The notes below the pieces were generated by a model, which was not told the origin of the DNA, did no database searches, and saw only the letters and a list, made by a program, of their open reading frames with translations. A DNA stretch of 64,000 nucleotides from Setophaga petechia (lineage: Eukaryota; Chordata; Aves; Passeriformes; Parulidae), in assembly GCA_024362935.1 (NCBI GenBank), contig JANCRA010000003.1:1857501-1921500 (forward strand), written 5' to 3'. This document shows, piece by piece, positions 26,001 to 38,960 of the stretch (the first letter of the stretch is position 1; each line of letters begins with the position of its first letter). Made by a program: the position numbers and the translations under genes.

Positions 26001-26409
26001 TGGACCTGCTGGGACAGCTGTTTATTTGCAAGTCGTGGCAGCCAAATGCTGTAAAAGTCAAGTCATGTCCACATTGATTTTTCCCCCCCTCTCTTTTTCC
26101 CCCCCTCTCTTAATCATATATGTACTTTTCACTCATGCAACACAACAGATGTCAGTGCCATGCTGGAAAAAAAAGGAGCTGATCTGAGCAAAGGGCCATA
26201 AATTGGGGCAGAAATACTGAATGCCTGATCCTGACTTGTGTGTTGGTTAATTTAGATGCTAAGTCACATAGATTTACTCTCTCTATGTATTTAGCATACT
26301 AGGGGATGAGAGAAACAGCTAGTTAAGGGTTGGAAAGTCATTAAATATTCCAGCAGAAGCTCTTCTGAGTATTGCATTAGTTCCCTCACCCTTCATGACA
26401 TATTCTTTG

Positions 26410-26497
26410 AGCAACTTAAACTAGGGGAAGGGGGTTGGAACCAGATGGTCTTTAGGGTCCATTCCAACCCAAACCATTCTGTGATTCTATGATTTCC
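26410..26497 (+). mobile_element. Short CR1 LINE 3' tail, forward orientation
   Basis: The segment reads 'gggggttggaaccagatggt', then 'ggtccattccaacccaaacc' and a tail ATTCTGTG ATTCTATG. It is a severely 5'-truncated CR1 copy within DAAM1 intron 1, in the sense orientation of the gene. Confidence 0.9.
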
Positions 26498-29287
26498 AAC
26501 TTTCTATTTAATGCAAAAATTAGAGGCTCCAGAGCCCCTCGCCAGATACATGTTGTAATTTGCTGTTTGCCTTTGATTCTTCTTTTCTTTCTTCCTTAAT
26601 TGGGAGAAAAGCTGTGCTGGTGCCTACTTAACCCTCCTGCCCTCTCAGGAGACCATTTTCACTTGGTATCTTCTGTCCTTGTGGCATGTCATAACATTGT
26701 GGCATTCACTGAGGAACCAGGAGTTCTGGGGTAGCACAGAAAATCTCAGCTCAGTGAGTCATAAAGCTTTCAGATCTTTGTGGCCACTGAGAAGAAAACC
26801 AGAGGAGATGGAAATGAGAGAAACGGCCCTGGCACACTGTAAGGACGTGGTTAGTTGACTGAAGAGTTTCAGGATCTGAGCTGACAGCACTTTGTTTCGT
26901 GATTGGTGTGGCCTGAACACCAGCCACCTGAATTACAGCAAATTAACCAAATTAATGCCTGAAGTTGTCTGAACATCTGGCCTGTGTTTTCCTCATGGTG
27001 GGGTTGGGTGGGGTCATTCCCAAGGGCATCTGTCCCGTGCTGTTCCCAGGTCTGGAGCAACTTCTGTGCCCTCACATGAATCTCTGATTACCCCATCCTG
27101 TTTGTGCTCCCTCCTGTGTTCACCCCCAGCCTTTTGGGGGCAGTTTATTGTAAATGTGTGACAGGGAGGAGGTTTGTGGTGCCTGGAACACCTGGGAGAC
27201 GAGGCTGCTCATGGTCCCTTCCTGAGTCAGCCAAACTGGATGGGGTGGCCCAGCCTAGAGACACTCGCTGGTGACTCAGTGTGACCATGACTCAGAAGGT
27301 TTCTCCGTGTTCTTCTCCTCATGGCTGAGTTGCCTTGAGAAACTGTGTTCAAAACATTGCTGTGACCCACTGGAAGGGCGGTGTTGGATGGGTGTGTTCT
27401 TATCCACCAGTTTGTGGGAAGCCAGGGCACTGGGAATATTTCCCTGTCTGCTGTGGGGTGCCCTGACCCCCAGGGGAACACTGAATTTGACCCTCATTCA
27501 TGGATAAAGTTTCCTAAACTCCAGAATAGACTAGAATCCACTGAGAGTAGTGTAGATGTATCACTTAGGTGGGAAATTTAGGGTTTGGGATTTTTAGTAT
27601 GTTGTGGATGGGAGCAGGATGGAGGGCACAGGGTGCTGTCCTGGGTTTCTTCTTCATGTGTTTGGGTGGCATTTTGTAACTGGGGGGAAAAGTCCACATT
27701 GTGGGCTTTTGGGGATCAGTTATTGGGTTAAAAAGGGAAATAATCAAGGCTAAAGGGAAATAATCAAGGTTTTAAATTGGATAGTTTAGCTTTAAAAAAC
27801 CTTGTAATGAAAGATTGTTGGCCATTTTTGTGGTGCTTTTCCAGTGCACTAAGCCTGGTGTGGACATCTTGCAAAACTCTAGATAAAATAATAATAATAA
27901 TTAAGAATCTGGAGACTGAAGAAATCCAGTGAGTCTCTCTTTCCTGACACAAGACCACTCCAGGAGGGTCTCCCCCTGGGAGGGCCCAGCCAGAGTCCCA
28001 GAGGTCAGAGAATCAGTAACAGGTACCCTGACACCAGCGAGCTGCTCACCATGCCAGTGCTGATGGGTGCTAATGTTGGCTGCACTTCAAACATCTTCTC
28101 TTCCTGCAGTTCCTGCCACTTGCTTGGACTTTTATTTTCTGTGTTTGGAGCTCGCTTGCAGGCTGGGAGGAGGCGCAGCAGCGCCTGGTGGCGCGGTTGG
28201 GAGAGCTGATGGCTGGAGACATCCTCTCCTCTCTTTCTCAACCCAGAGCTCCCGGCAGGGCCTGGCTGCTGGATGATTGAAGGATTATTTGCCGTGCCAG
28301 ACAAGTGGCTTCATGTTTCCCTCCTGCATTCCTGGGGCTGAGCACTGCATAGCGATGTTGTGCTTTCAGCTACGTGCTGCTTACCTGAATCATGGCTCCC
28401 TCCTGGAGTCTGGGCTCTCCCTGTCCAGGCTGCCCTGTCCCTGTGCCACCGAGTGCTTTATGAGAGGGGAATGAAATGAGGTGTGCAGGGTGTGGTGGAG
28501 GAGCTGCAGGAGTGTCCAGCTCTGTCTGTGACTGTGCCTGTGTGTTTACCACACCTCCTGGAGGAATGGTTTTCGGAAGCTGAACCCAGTGACCCAATTA
28601 CCGACCTCTGGGTTTGGGCTGTTGCCAGGAATTCAGCACTGAGGCTCCTCATCGCCTTTGTGCAGGCCCTGCATGGAAAGCAGCCATGCCAAAGCTCAAA
28701 ACAACTTGGCAACAGCCAGAGATGGTGAGATAAAGAGAGGGGAAGGACCCAATTAATCCACCTGATCTGTGCCCATCCCTAGGAGAGCACAGTGGGATCT
28801 CCTGGTGTTCCTTGCTCCCTGCTGCTCCTCTTTCTCATGGGGCTTTCATCCCGTTCCCTGGCGATGGGCAGGGCTGCTGGCAGATCCTGCCTCGGGGCAG
28901 CATGGCAGGAGGAAGCAATTCAGAATTGTGCCATTCAGGGCAGGCTCTGGGGGGTGGTGTGTGAAACACCAGCAGCTGGGCTCTGTACCAATATGCAAAA
29001 CTGAGCTAGGGAGCTTGGCAGCTTTTGGGGAAGGCTCTGCAGAGTGTGGGTTCCTCTGATGCTTTGCAGGAGTGAGGATGAGCTTGTCTCCCCTTCCAGT
29101 GAGCAGAGCATCCTCAGAGGTTGTAGGGTTGAGCATTTGAGGGCAGACTGTCACCAAGCAGGGAAGTCCTCACACTGGTTTTGGGCAGGAACACAACTGT
29201 CCCTACACTGAGGCTACAGGGCAGGGCAGCTGGGGCTGTGCTCTGCATCTGAGAGCCAGCTTTGCACCACTTGGGCTGGGAGGAGAT

Positions 29288-29380
29288 TTTTAATTTTTTA
29301 ATTAAAAAATTTAATTTAATTTAAAACAATTTATTTAAAAATAAATTTCGTTTATTTTATTTCTTTAAAATAAAAAAACC
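29288..29380. repeat. AT-rich low-complexity block with self-complementary arms
   Basis: About 90 bp is nearly pure A/T, made of TTTAAT, AATTAAA and TTTAAAA words. Parts are inverted copies of each other (for example TTTTTTAATTAAAAAA near 29,292-29,311), so the DNA could fold or unwind easily. It is flanked by ordinary intronic DNA. Confidence 0.8.
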
Positions 29381-29836
29381 GTGGAGTATGAAAATAGGGG
29401 ATGTAGAGGGGCATCGTTCAGGGGTAGGATCTGCAGCAGCTCAGGTCTGATGTGTGAGAAGGAGAGTGCATTGTGTTACAGGGAGGTGTGGAAAGATATT
29501 TTATGCTGCTCAGGTGATTTTCTAGCAGCTTGGTGCCTGTTACAGGCAAACTCTGTTGGCAGGCTTTCCTCCCAGCACCAGCAGGCAGGAGGAGGAGGGT
29601 GGAGGAGCAGTCCAGAGACCATTTCCCCCACCCCAAACAATAAAGATTAATTGTTTGCTGTGGCATGGCCATGGAGGCAGCACAGGAGGATGTTTTCTGT
29701 CTGTGATGTGTTATGTGACATGGAGTTCAGTCTGTGCTGGGTCTGCCCTGCTGCTGCTCCTGTTTTCCTTTTTTCCAGACCTTTCTGAGGTGGTTTAGCT
29801 GTACATCCATCTGACTTTACCTAGCCATGAGGTGAT

Positions 29837-29934
29837 TTTATTTTTTGGGGTTGTTGTTTTTTCTTTTTTCTTTTTGTTGTTGTTGTTTGTTTGGGTTTTT
29901 GTTTTTTTTTTTCTGGTTTTTGTTTTTTGTTTTT
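29837..29934. repeat. T/G-rich low-complexity block
   Basis: About 100 bp consists almost only of T with interspersed G (TTGTTGTTG, TTTTTTCTTTTTTC, GTTTTTTG). It is purine-poor simple sequence with no coding content. Confidence 0.85.
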
Positions 29935-32900
29935 GAGTGCTTGTTCTTTGCTTGGCCTTAGCATCAACTTAATGAATGCTGCTTAGAGGAGCTGTGAACT
30001 CACCTCCCATCCTGGAGAATCTGTGTCAGCTGTGCTCTGGTGCAGCTGTTTCCTTCAAGGATGCTCGTGTGGATGGGAGCCACTGTAAATCTGTTTGTGC
30101 AAAGCCTTCCCTGCCGTGACTCCAGTCATCCTTCATGTTCCTGTTGTTTCATGCTGCTGCTGCTGCTCCTGGAAACCACAGCACCTTCTTGCCAGGGCTG
30201 AGGTTGGGGGAGATGTGTCAGGGAAGGTGGGTGCCCTGTCGTGCCTGGCTTCCACAGGAATTGCCTGCCAAGGACGCTCCATGGGCTGAGGTTTCCTTCC
30301 CTGTGCCCCCGAGGCACGAGGAGTGTCTTGGCTTGTGTGCCCAGTGCAGGGAAGAGAGGCTGCTCTGTGCCCTGACATCAGGGTAAGCCTTTAGGCTGCC
30401 TGGTGTTTTCCAGCTGCCCAGTCTGGCTTGGCACCATTCCCCTGCATATCCCGTGCATTGCTTTCAGCCTCTGTGCTTCTGCAGGGGGACACTCGTGTGC
30501 CCAGCCTGGTGTTGGATCTCATCCTGCAGCACAGGAAAAATGCAGCCCCACGGTGCTGCCTCCTTGGGTTTTCTTCTTCCATTAAGTGCTGTGAGCAAGC
30601 ACAGGGCTCCTGCCATGCCCATCCCTGTCTCTAGCTCCATGTAGGAGGCAGCAGGGTTAAGGCTGTTGGAGCTCTGGTTGTTCCGAGGTGCTGGGCGAGC
30701 ATTAGGCAGGAGAAAAGCTGAACTTGCAAATCTGTTCCTGGGCTCTCTGGTAAGTCATGCCAAGGACTGTTTGAACAGTGCTAATCCCAGGTGCCTCTGG
30801 AGCAACCTTGTTTACAATGCCAGCGCTTCAGATGGGTGTTCTGACAGAAACCTTACGCAAGCCATTTGCTTACCAAAGCTCTCCAGCTCTGGGAGATTGG
30901 TTTTCAGACCTCATCTCCTTGTCCCAGCATTTTGGAGACACCCTGCAAAGAGACTGGAACCTTTCTGGGGACCACCTGGATCCATTTATGAGCTCCATCT
31001 ATTTTTCTATGGAGAGTGCTGCTGGTGAATTGCGTGTGAAGTAGCTGGTGGCTCTGGAGGCATGAGAAATCCCTGTCCATCACATGGAGCAGAAGGATGT
31101 TGAGGAAAATTTTTGGGGCATGCTAAATATTGTAATCCCTACAGTCAGTTCTGCTTTTGGGGCTGGGGCTAGAATTGAGCCTTTATGCTCATTTTTCCCC
31201 CCATTTACTTCTGTATTAAAGGCTGCTCTTCCACTTAACAGGTTCAGCAAAATTTGTCAGTTTTTAATTGATGCAGTGGTGGTCATAGTTGTGTTCAAAC
31301 TGCAGTGATGTGTGACAGGCTGTGATTTGGGTTACCTAGTCATGAAATTGTGCCATTCCCTTAGCTGGCACACCAGGACTTAACCTTACATTCAGGCTTT
31401 TCAAGCCATTCTATAGCGTGACAGCTTTCATCATGAGAAAAAGACAGTAAAGAGGGACTTTGGCCTCAAAATTCTCTGAATTGATTTCCAAAGGGTTGTT
31501 TGTAGTTGCATCACAGGAAGATTTGTTGGTTTTGCTTTGGGGATGAGGCTGAGCCAGGTGAGAGATGTGTGAGACAGTAGTGATGATGTGTCTCGCAGCT
31601 GTAGCTCAGTTGACTCATGTTCATGTTTTTATTTTACCTTTGCCTTTGTGGTTTGGACTGTGTTTTTCATTTTGAAAAGTCAAACTGAGACTGTGTCTTT
31701 GGGGTCTGGCATCCCCAGTATGCTGTGAGGTGTGGGATAATTAAGGAGGGACCCATCCCTTGGAGATGGCAAGACCCGAGCTCCAGCTGTGGTAATGGGC
31801 TGTGACAGTGTGCTCTGAAATGTGTGCCCTTACTCTGGGAAACTGACTGCAGAAAAAAGACCTGTGAAAAATGGGTGCTCATTTTTCCAGGGGGGAAAAA
31901 AGCCAAGGAAAACATATCCAGCAGTCGCCTTGTCAGATCTGTCACGGGAATGTCCTTATCCAGCCCCTGGGTCGGACTCAGTGCTGCTAATTACAGCTTG
32001 TCTCGCTGCTGAAAGGAAAAGTTTGAATCTGTTCACCCTGAGTTTCCCACAGCAGCATTTTGGGACAGCACCAACCCCATATCTCCATGCCTGGAAGCTC
32101 TTGTCCAATGCCAGAGCCTGGGCTGCTGTTTGCACCAAGCCTTGGGTTTGTGCTCACCCATTGTGGCTGAGGATCTTGGAAAAAACCCCTCTCTGTCTCT
32201 CTTCACTATTCTGAACTCGCCCTGTAAAGGTGCTCTGGAGCTCAGGGGACTGTGAAGGTCCCAAGCACAGGACCCCCATCCTTTGTGGTGCTGGCCTTGT
32301 TTTTGGCTCTGTGCTGCTGGAGGATCCACAGCTCAGCTCTCCCGTGGGTGCAGCGCTTCCCGCCTGGCAGAGCTGGCTGCCTTTCAGGAAAATAAACAGC
32401 CCTTCTCTGCTGGAGCTGGGAGTCCTGGGCTGCTGCACAGGGGGAGAAGGGTGTAACCAAAGGACCCTTTCATCACCTGCCTGTACCTGTGCTGCTGCTG
32501 CAGCTGCTCTGCAGCGCTGGGGCTGGGCTGTGTCTGATTTATAACACGCTGTGTTCAGGGAACAGCTTTATGTTCTTGGTTCTAAATTCTAAATTCTCTA
32601 AATTTTCCAGGAGGGGAAACCATCCCCAACCTTTCAATTTTGCACGTGGCTGTGTTTGTTTCTGTTGGAAGTGCAGTGTTCCAGAAGCCTGTGGGGTGGC
32701 ATACACCTGGGCAGAGCAGCAGGGCAGGCTCTCACCTGAGCTTGTGGGATGCTCAGTGCTTTCCCAGCAGCAGCTCCAGGTCATGCAGTGCCCAATACAG
32801 ATGAATGTTCTGTATTCAGCTTGCCAGTGCTGCTCTAACCCCAAGCTTATTAAAAGCCCACAGGACCGTGTCTTCCCCTTCCTCCTCCCGCTTCCTTCCC

Positions 32901-35900
32901 CCTCCCCTGGCTTTTCAACACCAGGGTTTGAATAAATCATCTAGGATGTGATCACACAGGAAATTAGCGAATTTAATTTTTTTTTTTTTTACAGCCAAGT
33001 TCGGAAGTGAATTCAGCTCTCCAGGGTTTCAGTCCTGTGCTCTTTAATCACGAGGTTCCCCATCCTTTCTAGTCTGTCACTTGTGACATGACGTCTCCTT
33101 GGCCGTGTAAGCTTTTCCCCTGCTCTGCCTGCCCACAGAAACAATAGCTGCTGGAAATGCTCTTCAGGAATAGCTGGGGATTGCCTGTGGAAAATGTTGA
33201 TTTAATCTACGTTAGGTCTTTTTGTTGTTATTTTGTTTACTGCTTGGTTATCCTTTTCCTTCAAAGAAAAGCAGAGGGCTTGTTCTTGTAGAATTCACCA
33301 CTCGTGATGTGTTCCTAGCTGGAAGTAACACGCTCAAAATCCTGCATTCCTTTGTGCATCTTTGCTTTATTTTCTTTTTCTTTGTGGGTGGGAGCTTAGG
33401 GAGTATAATGGGCAGATTAGCAACTGTATTTGTGGAGTAACCCATCTTTGTGCAGGTCTGGCTAGAAACCAATTAAGCTTGTCTTGATCTCTAAATGAGA
33501 TTTTTGTCCAACGCCTCTCCCAACCTCCTTCTGCATCCATTAATAGCAGGGTGGGATGGAAACAGCTGAACTAGTGGAGATGGAGTGTTGGATAAACACA
33601 GAGGCGTTGGCTGCAGGGAGGTTCCCGGGATGCGTGCGAGCTGCTGCCTCTTTGTGTGGTTGTTTTGTAGCTCTGGTTCTTGAAACCTGGGATTAGCAGG
33701 GCTTGACTGCAAGTGTGCAATCCCCTGCGGTAGCAGGAGTGGGGTTGGTGGGAAAAGCTGCTGGATAAAGAGGGAACATCCCACGGACTTCATTGCTATG
33801 CTGGCCCCCGTTGCTGTGACATCCCTGGGGTGAGTTTGGGAGCTCCTTGTGACTCCCAGCTGCAGGTCCCCCAAAGTGCCTTGGCTTGGGTGTATCTGTC
33901 TGGTTTAAAGTTGCTTTCTAGCCTGGAAAAACCCTTTGGGTTTCCAGGGGGACACAGGACCTCGCCAGGCTGGGGGTGTTTGGTGCTGCTGTGATGAAAA
34001 CCAGTCCGGGAACGGCGCTTCAGTGCGGTGTTTTTGAAGAGAGCTGATTAAGGAAAGATGCCTTTAATAAGCTGTGCCTTCAGGGAGCCCTTCTATCTCT
34101 GTCCCAGACTGTTTCTGCATCAAGATAAGGCTGCAGAGCAGCTGGATCTGTGTGCTCTGCTTCGGGAGGTGTAGGAGGGGGAAGGGCTCTGGGATTTCTT
34201 CTAGGTGTGAATGTTCATTATGATCACTTTTATTTGTAAAGTAGCTACAGATAAGCCGTGCACAGGTGATGCCTTCTTCCCTGCATGCCTGGCCTGGCTG
34301 TCAGAGACAAATGATGGCAAGAGTGATCTCGGGGAAAAGGGAAAACACACTGGGTGAACTTGCAGGGTGTAGGTGCTGCAGATGTGCTGTAACATGCTGC
34401 AGACCACCCTTGGAACTCTCCTAGGGACAGGAGAACACAAAAAGCACAAACCAGCTTTTCCCTGCATGCCTAGAATTTTGCGCTCCATCTCTCCCCTTCC
34501 TAAATTCCAAAAGCTCTTGGGTTATTCATGGAAGTGCTGCTTTTTTTTCTTTTCCCAGTGTAAAAGTGCCCAATAAGAGATGTGGTCTAAAGACATGGAA
34601 TGCTGTGCTGAAGCCCATGTGCCACATCAAGGAGGTCATGTTGTGGACTTTGACATCATGGCATGGCCAAACCCAGTCACTTTGTGTGCTGGGGAAATTT
34701 GGGAATCCTGAACCCACGAAGATCTAGGTGTGGATGAAGCAAGTGCCTTCCAGGGTTCCATGACAACTGCAAAAACCTCAGAAAAATCTAAAACTGGCAT
34801 GGCTGGAAGATGGTTTCAGTGCTTGGGTGGGAGTTATGGAGAGAGGTGCTGGAACAACCTCCAGGACTGGTGCTGTTTTGCTTTTTTGGGATGCTTCTGA
34901 CTGAAAAGCTGCAGAGTTTTGATGCCAGTGAGACAGAAAAATACCTGGTGGCAGAGTGTCCCCCCGACTTCATCCTGCTGTCGTGGGGCTGAGGCAGTTT
35001 GGTGCAGTGATCTGATGAGGCATGGCAGCCCTGCCCTGTGGAGATACCATCTCCTGGGAGGGAAATGTAAAAATAACCACGGCTTGGGCTGCGTCTTTGA
35101 GTTGCGTGAGAGCGCAGCAAAGGAGGTGGGGGATGAAATTATATCCATGGAAATAAGGCAGGAGAAATGAACCTTTTCCTGGGAGGCAGGTCTGAAGGAA
35201 AGGTCCTGCAGACCATGAGGGAAATGTCCTCGTCCTCCTGTACTGTGCTGGAGTGCAGGGGACACACTGGAGCTGGGCTCTGGGGTGGTTTCAGAGGGTC
35301 CCCCAGGGTCCCCTGTAATCCTCTTCCTCGCTGTGGGCTGAAGGAGGTACAGCCCCATGTGGGTTCCTGCACTCATCCCATGCCATGGCTCCAGGGTCTA
35401 GACAGATGACACAAACCCTTGGGAGAGACTCTGTCCTGCCCAAGGCTTTGGAAACCTGTTGGACCCATTCTTCCACCTCTTTGCTTTTCAGAGCTTTGTG
35501 GAGCAGGTCTGTTCCTCCATGGGGGACCACTGAACTGTGGAGCTGGGAATAAATCCTTGGATGGCAGATGGGTGCTCCTGGTGTAAGCAGGCTCAGGTAA
35601 TTGAATCTGTGGTGGACATGATCTCCTTTGTCTTGCAGTTGAGCTAAATATACCTTTGGGTTGTGGTTATGGAGGCTAACTCCCTTTTTGGTTATGGAAA
35701 TCACACCGACATGGGATGCAGGTGGCTGCCTCCGGATGGAGCCAAGGGAAGAGCAGGATTGGGCATCCCATGGCTGAAACTCTCTCCTGCTTACCTGTAT
35801 CTGGATCAGGGCCAAAGTGTGGGATGCTGGATGGGCATCTCTGTGGAGAGTTCCAGCTCCAGAGTTTCATGTGATGCAGGTTTTGGAAGCATGAGGAATT

Positions 35901-37036
35901 CCAGCATAGCCATGAGCTTTCCATTGTCTGACAGGTTTTGAAGTTTGGTGGCTGAGCTGCACCTGCCTGGGCATGGCTGGTGGCTTCAGGACAGAGAAAA
36001 GGTCCCTCTCCATCTTTGCATAATTCCCAGAAGCAGCAGTTCTGCATTTCTGGATGCAAAGGAAAATAAAAAGCTGTTGGTTCAGCTTGAGCAGCATTTG
36101 GAAGATGTTTTTAGTCTTGGAAGGCAAAAAGGAAATGAAAGGCCAGTGGTGAAATGTAGTGTGTCGGTCCAAAGGTGCCACTGGCAATGTGTTCCTGGGA
36201 TTAGGCACACAACACACAAAAGCTGTGGGGTGGGGGATGCTTGTTTGCACCCCATTCTGTCTTTATGGTGCTCTGCCAGAGCTGCTGGATGGTCTTTGGT
36301 TGCTTTATCTCCTGAGGTTTGTCCTGTGTGACAGCATCGCAAACTCTTCTGTGTGACAGCATCTCAGCCTCTTCTGGTTTGGCCTTGAAGGACCAGAAAG
36401 TCACAACAACAGGTAAAATGTGCTGCTGCATCTTCCCTGCCATGCTGGCCTCAAAGCCAGGAGTCAATTTTTTCAGCCCTCACTGTTGCTGGCTTCAGAG
36501 GAGCCAGGAAAGGAGTTCATCAGCCGGAGAGCTTGAGTGAAATGTGGCTTCAGGGTCTCTAATATTGGCAACTTCTGAGTTAAATACCCAGTGTCAGCCA
36601 TGCAAATGCCTTGTGCAGGTATTTCCTGGAGGCTGGCAAACCTCTGTTCCCCCGTTTGCTGCCCTAGTGTGTAACCAGCTTATCTCTGAGCAGCTGGATT
36701 TAACCCTCTTATCCACCTCTGTGCCAGCCCTTCACACTCTGCTGCTCCTCCCAGGATGCCAGGAAAAGCCTGGATGACTTCCATGGGAAATGGATGTTTG
36801 CCCTCCCTGGGATGATTACTTCTGTTATTTAAAAAGCAACAAAACAAAAAATGCACCAGCAAACTCCTGGATTGAGATAATTAAGCCAATTGATGTGTTT
36901 AAGTAAATGAGTTTCCTTTTAATTAAAAAAATATATATATATAGTCTCATCATGGTTCCTAAAATAAAGGGCCACTGACCTGCTTTATCCCTGATTTGGC
37001 TTACAGATGCAGAGGGGAGGTTCCAAATTATCATGG

Positions 37037-37325
37037 AAGCATAGAATGTCCTGAGCTGGAAGGGACCTTTAAGGATCACTGAGTCCAACTCTGGCCCTGC
37101 ACAGGACATCCCAGGAATCACACCATGTGCCTGAGAGTTGTCCAAATGTTCCTTGAGCTCTGTCAGGCTTGGTGCTGTGCTCACTGCCCTGGGCAGCCTG
37201 TTCAGAGCCCAACCACCCTCTGAAAAAACCTTTCCTTAATATTCAGCCTAAACTTCCCCTGGCACAACTTCATCCCATTCCCTGAGGTTGTATCACAGAG
37301 AAGAGATTGGTGCCTGCCCCAAATT
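37037..37325 (-). mobile_element. CR1 LINE fragment, reverse orientation
   Basis: The + strand starts with 'catagaatgtcctgagctgg' followed by 'gaagggacctttaaggatca' and 'ctgagtccaactctggccct'. It later contains 'actgccctgggcagcctgtt' and 'ctttccttaatattcagcct'. This is the reverse complement of a CR1 3' end of about 290 bp, antisense to DAAM1. It lies about 110 bp before the minisatellite. Confidence 0.93.
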
Positions 37326-37437
37326 TTAGATAAAAGTGGGGGAAATCATCTTCACCCTTGAAAGATCAGCTCCTTGTCTCCTGTGGCGGTGCCTGAGTCT
37401 GTTAGTTCAGGGAAGCAGACTTGCTCTCCAGGGGCAA

Positions 37438-38029
37438 GGCAGTTAGTCCTTCCTGTCCTGGTGTCTCTGGTGGGACAAGGCAGTTTGTCCTTCCTTTCCT
37501 GGTGTCTCTGGTGGGACAAGGCAGTTTGTCCTGTCCTGGTGTCTGTGGAGCAGAGCAGCCCTCCATGGTGGGACAAGGCAGTTTGTCCTTCCTGTCCTGG
37601 TGTCTCTGGAGCAGAGCAGCACTCCTTGGTGGCCAAGGCAGTTTGTCCTTCCTGTCCTGGTGTCTCTGGTGGGACAAGGCAGTTTGTCCTTTCCTTCCTG
37701 GTGTCTGTGGAGCAGAGAGCACTCCATGGTGGGGCAGGCAGTTTGTCCTGTCCTGGTGTCTCTGGAGCAGAGTCGCACTCTGTGGTGGGACAAGGCAGTT
37801 TGTCCTTTCCTTCCTGGTGTCTGTGGAGCAGAGCAGCACACTGTGATGGGACAGGCAGTTTGTCCTGTCCTGGTGTCTGTGGAGCAGAGCAGCACACTGT
37901 GATGGGACAGGCAGTTTGTCCTGTCCTGGTGTCTGTGGAGCAGAGCAGCACTCCTTGGTGGCCAAGGCAGTTTGTCCTTCCCTTCCTGGTGTCTGTGGGG
38001 CAGAGAGCACGCCATGGTGGGGCAGTTTT
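37438..38029. repeat. 11-copy minisatellite in DAAM1 intron 1
   Basis: About 590 bp is made of tandem units beginning GGCAGTTTGTCCT and running into TCCTGGTGTCTSTGG. I count 11 copies in two forms. Short units (~41 bp) go directly to TGGGACAA. Long units (~56-60 bp) carry an extra AGCAGAGCAGCAC-type insert before the TGG-ACAA end. The forms are interspersed, which points to unequal crossover or conversion. The unit lacks stop codons in several frames, so long open frames appear on both strands (for example 37,374-38,225 on + and 37,352-38,134 on -). I treat these as artefacts. Confidence 0.95.
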
Positions 38030-38688
38030 CAGCTCAGAAAGGCGAGATCTCACCTCCCTGCCCTTTTCATCAGCCAGGAGGATGCTGGGGAGGCAGGAGC
38101 TGTGCCCTGGGGCTGGGAGGAGCCAAGGGACCACATCACACCTGAGATTGCAGAATAAAATGCTGGTGGCTCTCCCAAAGCCAGTGCACGTGGGAATGGC
38201 ACCCCCTGAGCGGTGGGTTCAGTGAACAGATGTGATGAGACACGTTTATTTATCCAAACTCTGATCAGTGCCGAGGGAAAGGGGTGTGCTTGGGGGAAGG
38301 GGTGAGGCAGCCTGGCAGGGTGGAGGTGCCTGAGATCAGCAGGAACCACAAACACAGCTGTGTGTGCCTGTGTGCCCTGCTACCTTCAGCTCATTGCTGC
38401 TGGTAGCAGGGCACACGGGCTCATCATTGCTCATCCCTGCCTCAGACTGCTGCCAGAGATGCTGTGCTGTTATTAATCCGGTGGGATAATTGTAGTTTTA
38501 ATGTTTCCAGCAGGGGAGTTCACAGGAGGCAGAGGCATTCCTGGAAGGTGGGTGCCATCCTGGAGGCATCCAGCAGCCTCCAGTGACTCAGCTGGTGCTG
38601 TAAGTGATGCTGATTTTCAAAGCTGGGAAGTAATATGAAGAGGACAGGGAGCACAGGCAGTGATTTGGAGCTGTGGAATAGCATTGTT
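38030..38688 (+). other. DAAM1: Intronic spacer, nothing recognised
   Basis: Ordinary intron 1 sequence lies between the minisatellite and the next CR1 copy. I see no gene or named repeat. Confidence 0.5.
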
Positions 38689-38960
38689 ACAGAATTCACA
38701 GAATTACAAGGTTGGAGGAGACCTTCAAGTTCATCAAGTCCAACCCAGCCCAACACCTCAACCAAACCCTGGCCCCCAGTGCCACATCCAGGCTTTGTTA
38801 AACACACCCAGGGATGGGGACTGCACCACCTCCCTGGGCAGCCATTCCAGAACTTTATCATTCTTTCTGTAAAAAACTTTTTCCTGATATCCAACCTGTA
38901 TTTCCCTTGGTGCAGCTGGAGGCTGTGTGCTCTGGTTCTGTCAGTGCTGCTTTTTGAGGT
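38689..38960 (-). mobile_element. CR1 LINE fragment, reverse orientation
   Basis: The segment shows 'cacagaattacaaggttgga', 'tcatcaagtccaacccagcc', 'cctccctgggcagccattcc' and 'ctttttcctgatatccaacc' in order, which is the reverse complement of a CR1 3' region. It is 5'-truncated and antisense to DAAM1. Confidence 0.93.

Larger units (their letters stand above)
23047..37036 (+). other. DAAM1: DAAM1 intron 1, first part
   Basis: This is intronic DNA if exon 1 ends at 23,046. Apart from the island tail, a CR1 tail (26,410-26,497), an AT-rich block (29,288-29,380), a GT/T-rich block (29,837-29,934), a 14-T run (32,977-32,990) and a short (AT)n near 36,930, I see no named feature. No open frame resembles a known protein. 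Around 25,540-25,830 the sequence is repeat-free with homeodomain-like TAATTA motifs and could be regulatory, but this is unproven. Confidence 0.6.

Noticed and set aside
37438..38029. CRISPR-like array
   Set aside because: The units are contiguous with no unique spacers of constant length, and the context is a vertebrate intron. It is a minisatellite.
37352..38225. Open frames of 190-283 codons on both strands
   Set aside because: They are translations of the 11-copy minisatellite in several frames at once; the unit simply lacks stops. No known protein family is matched.
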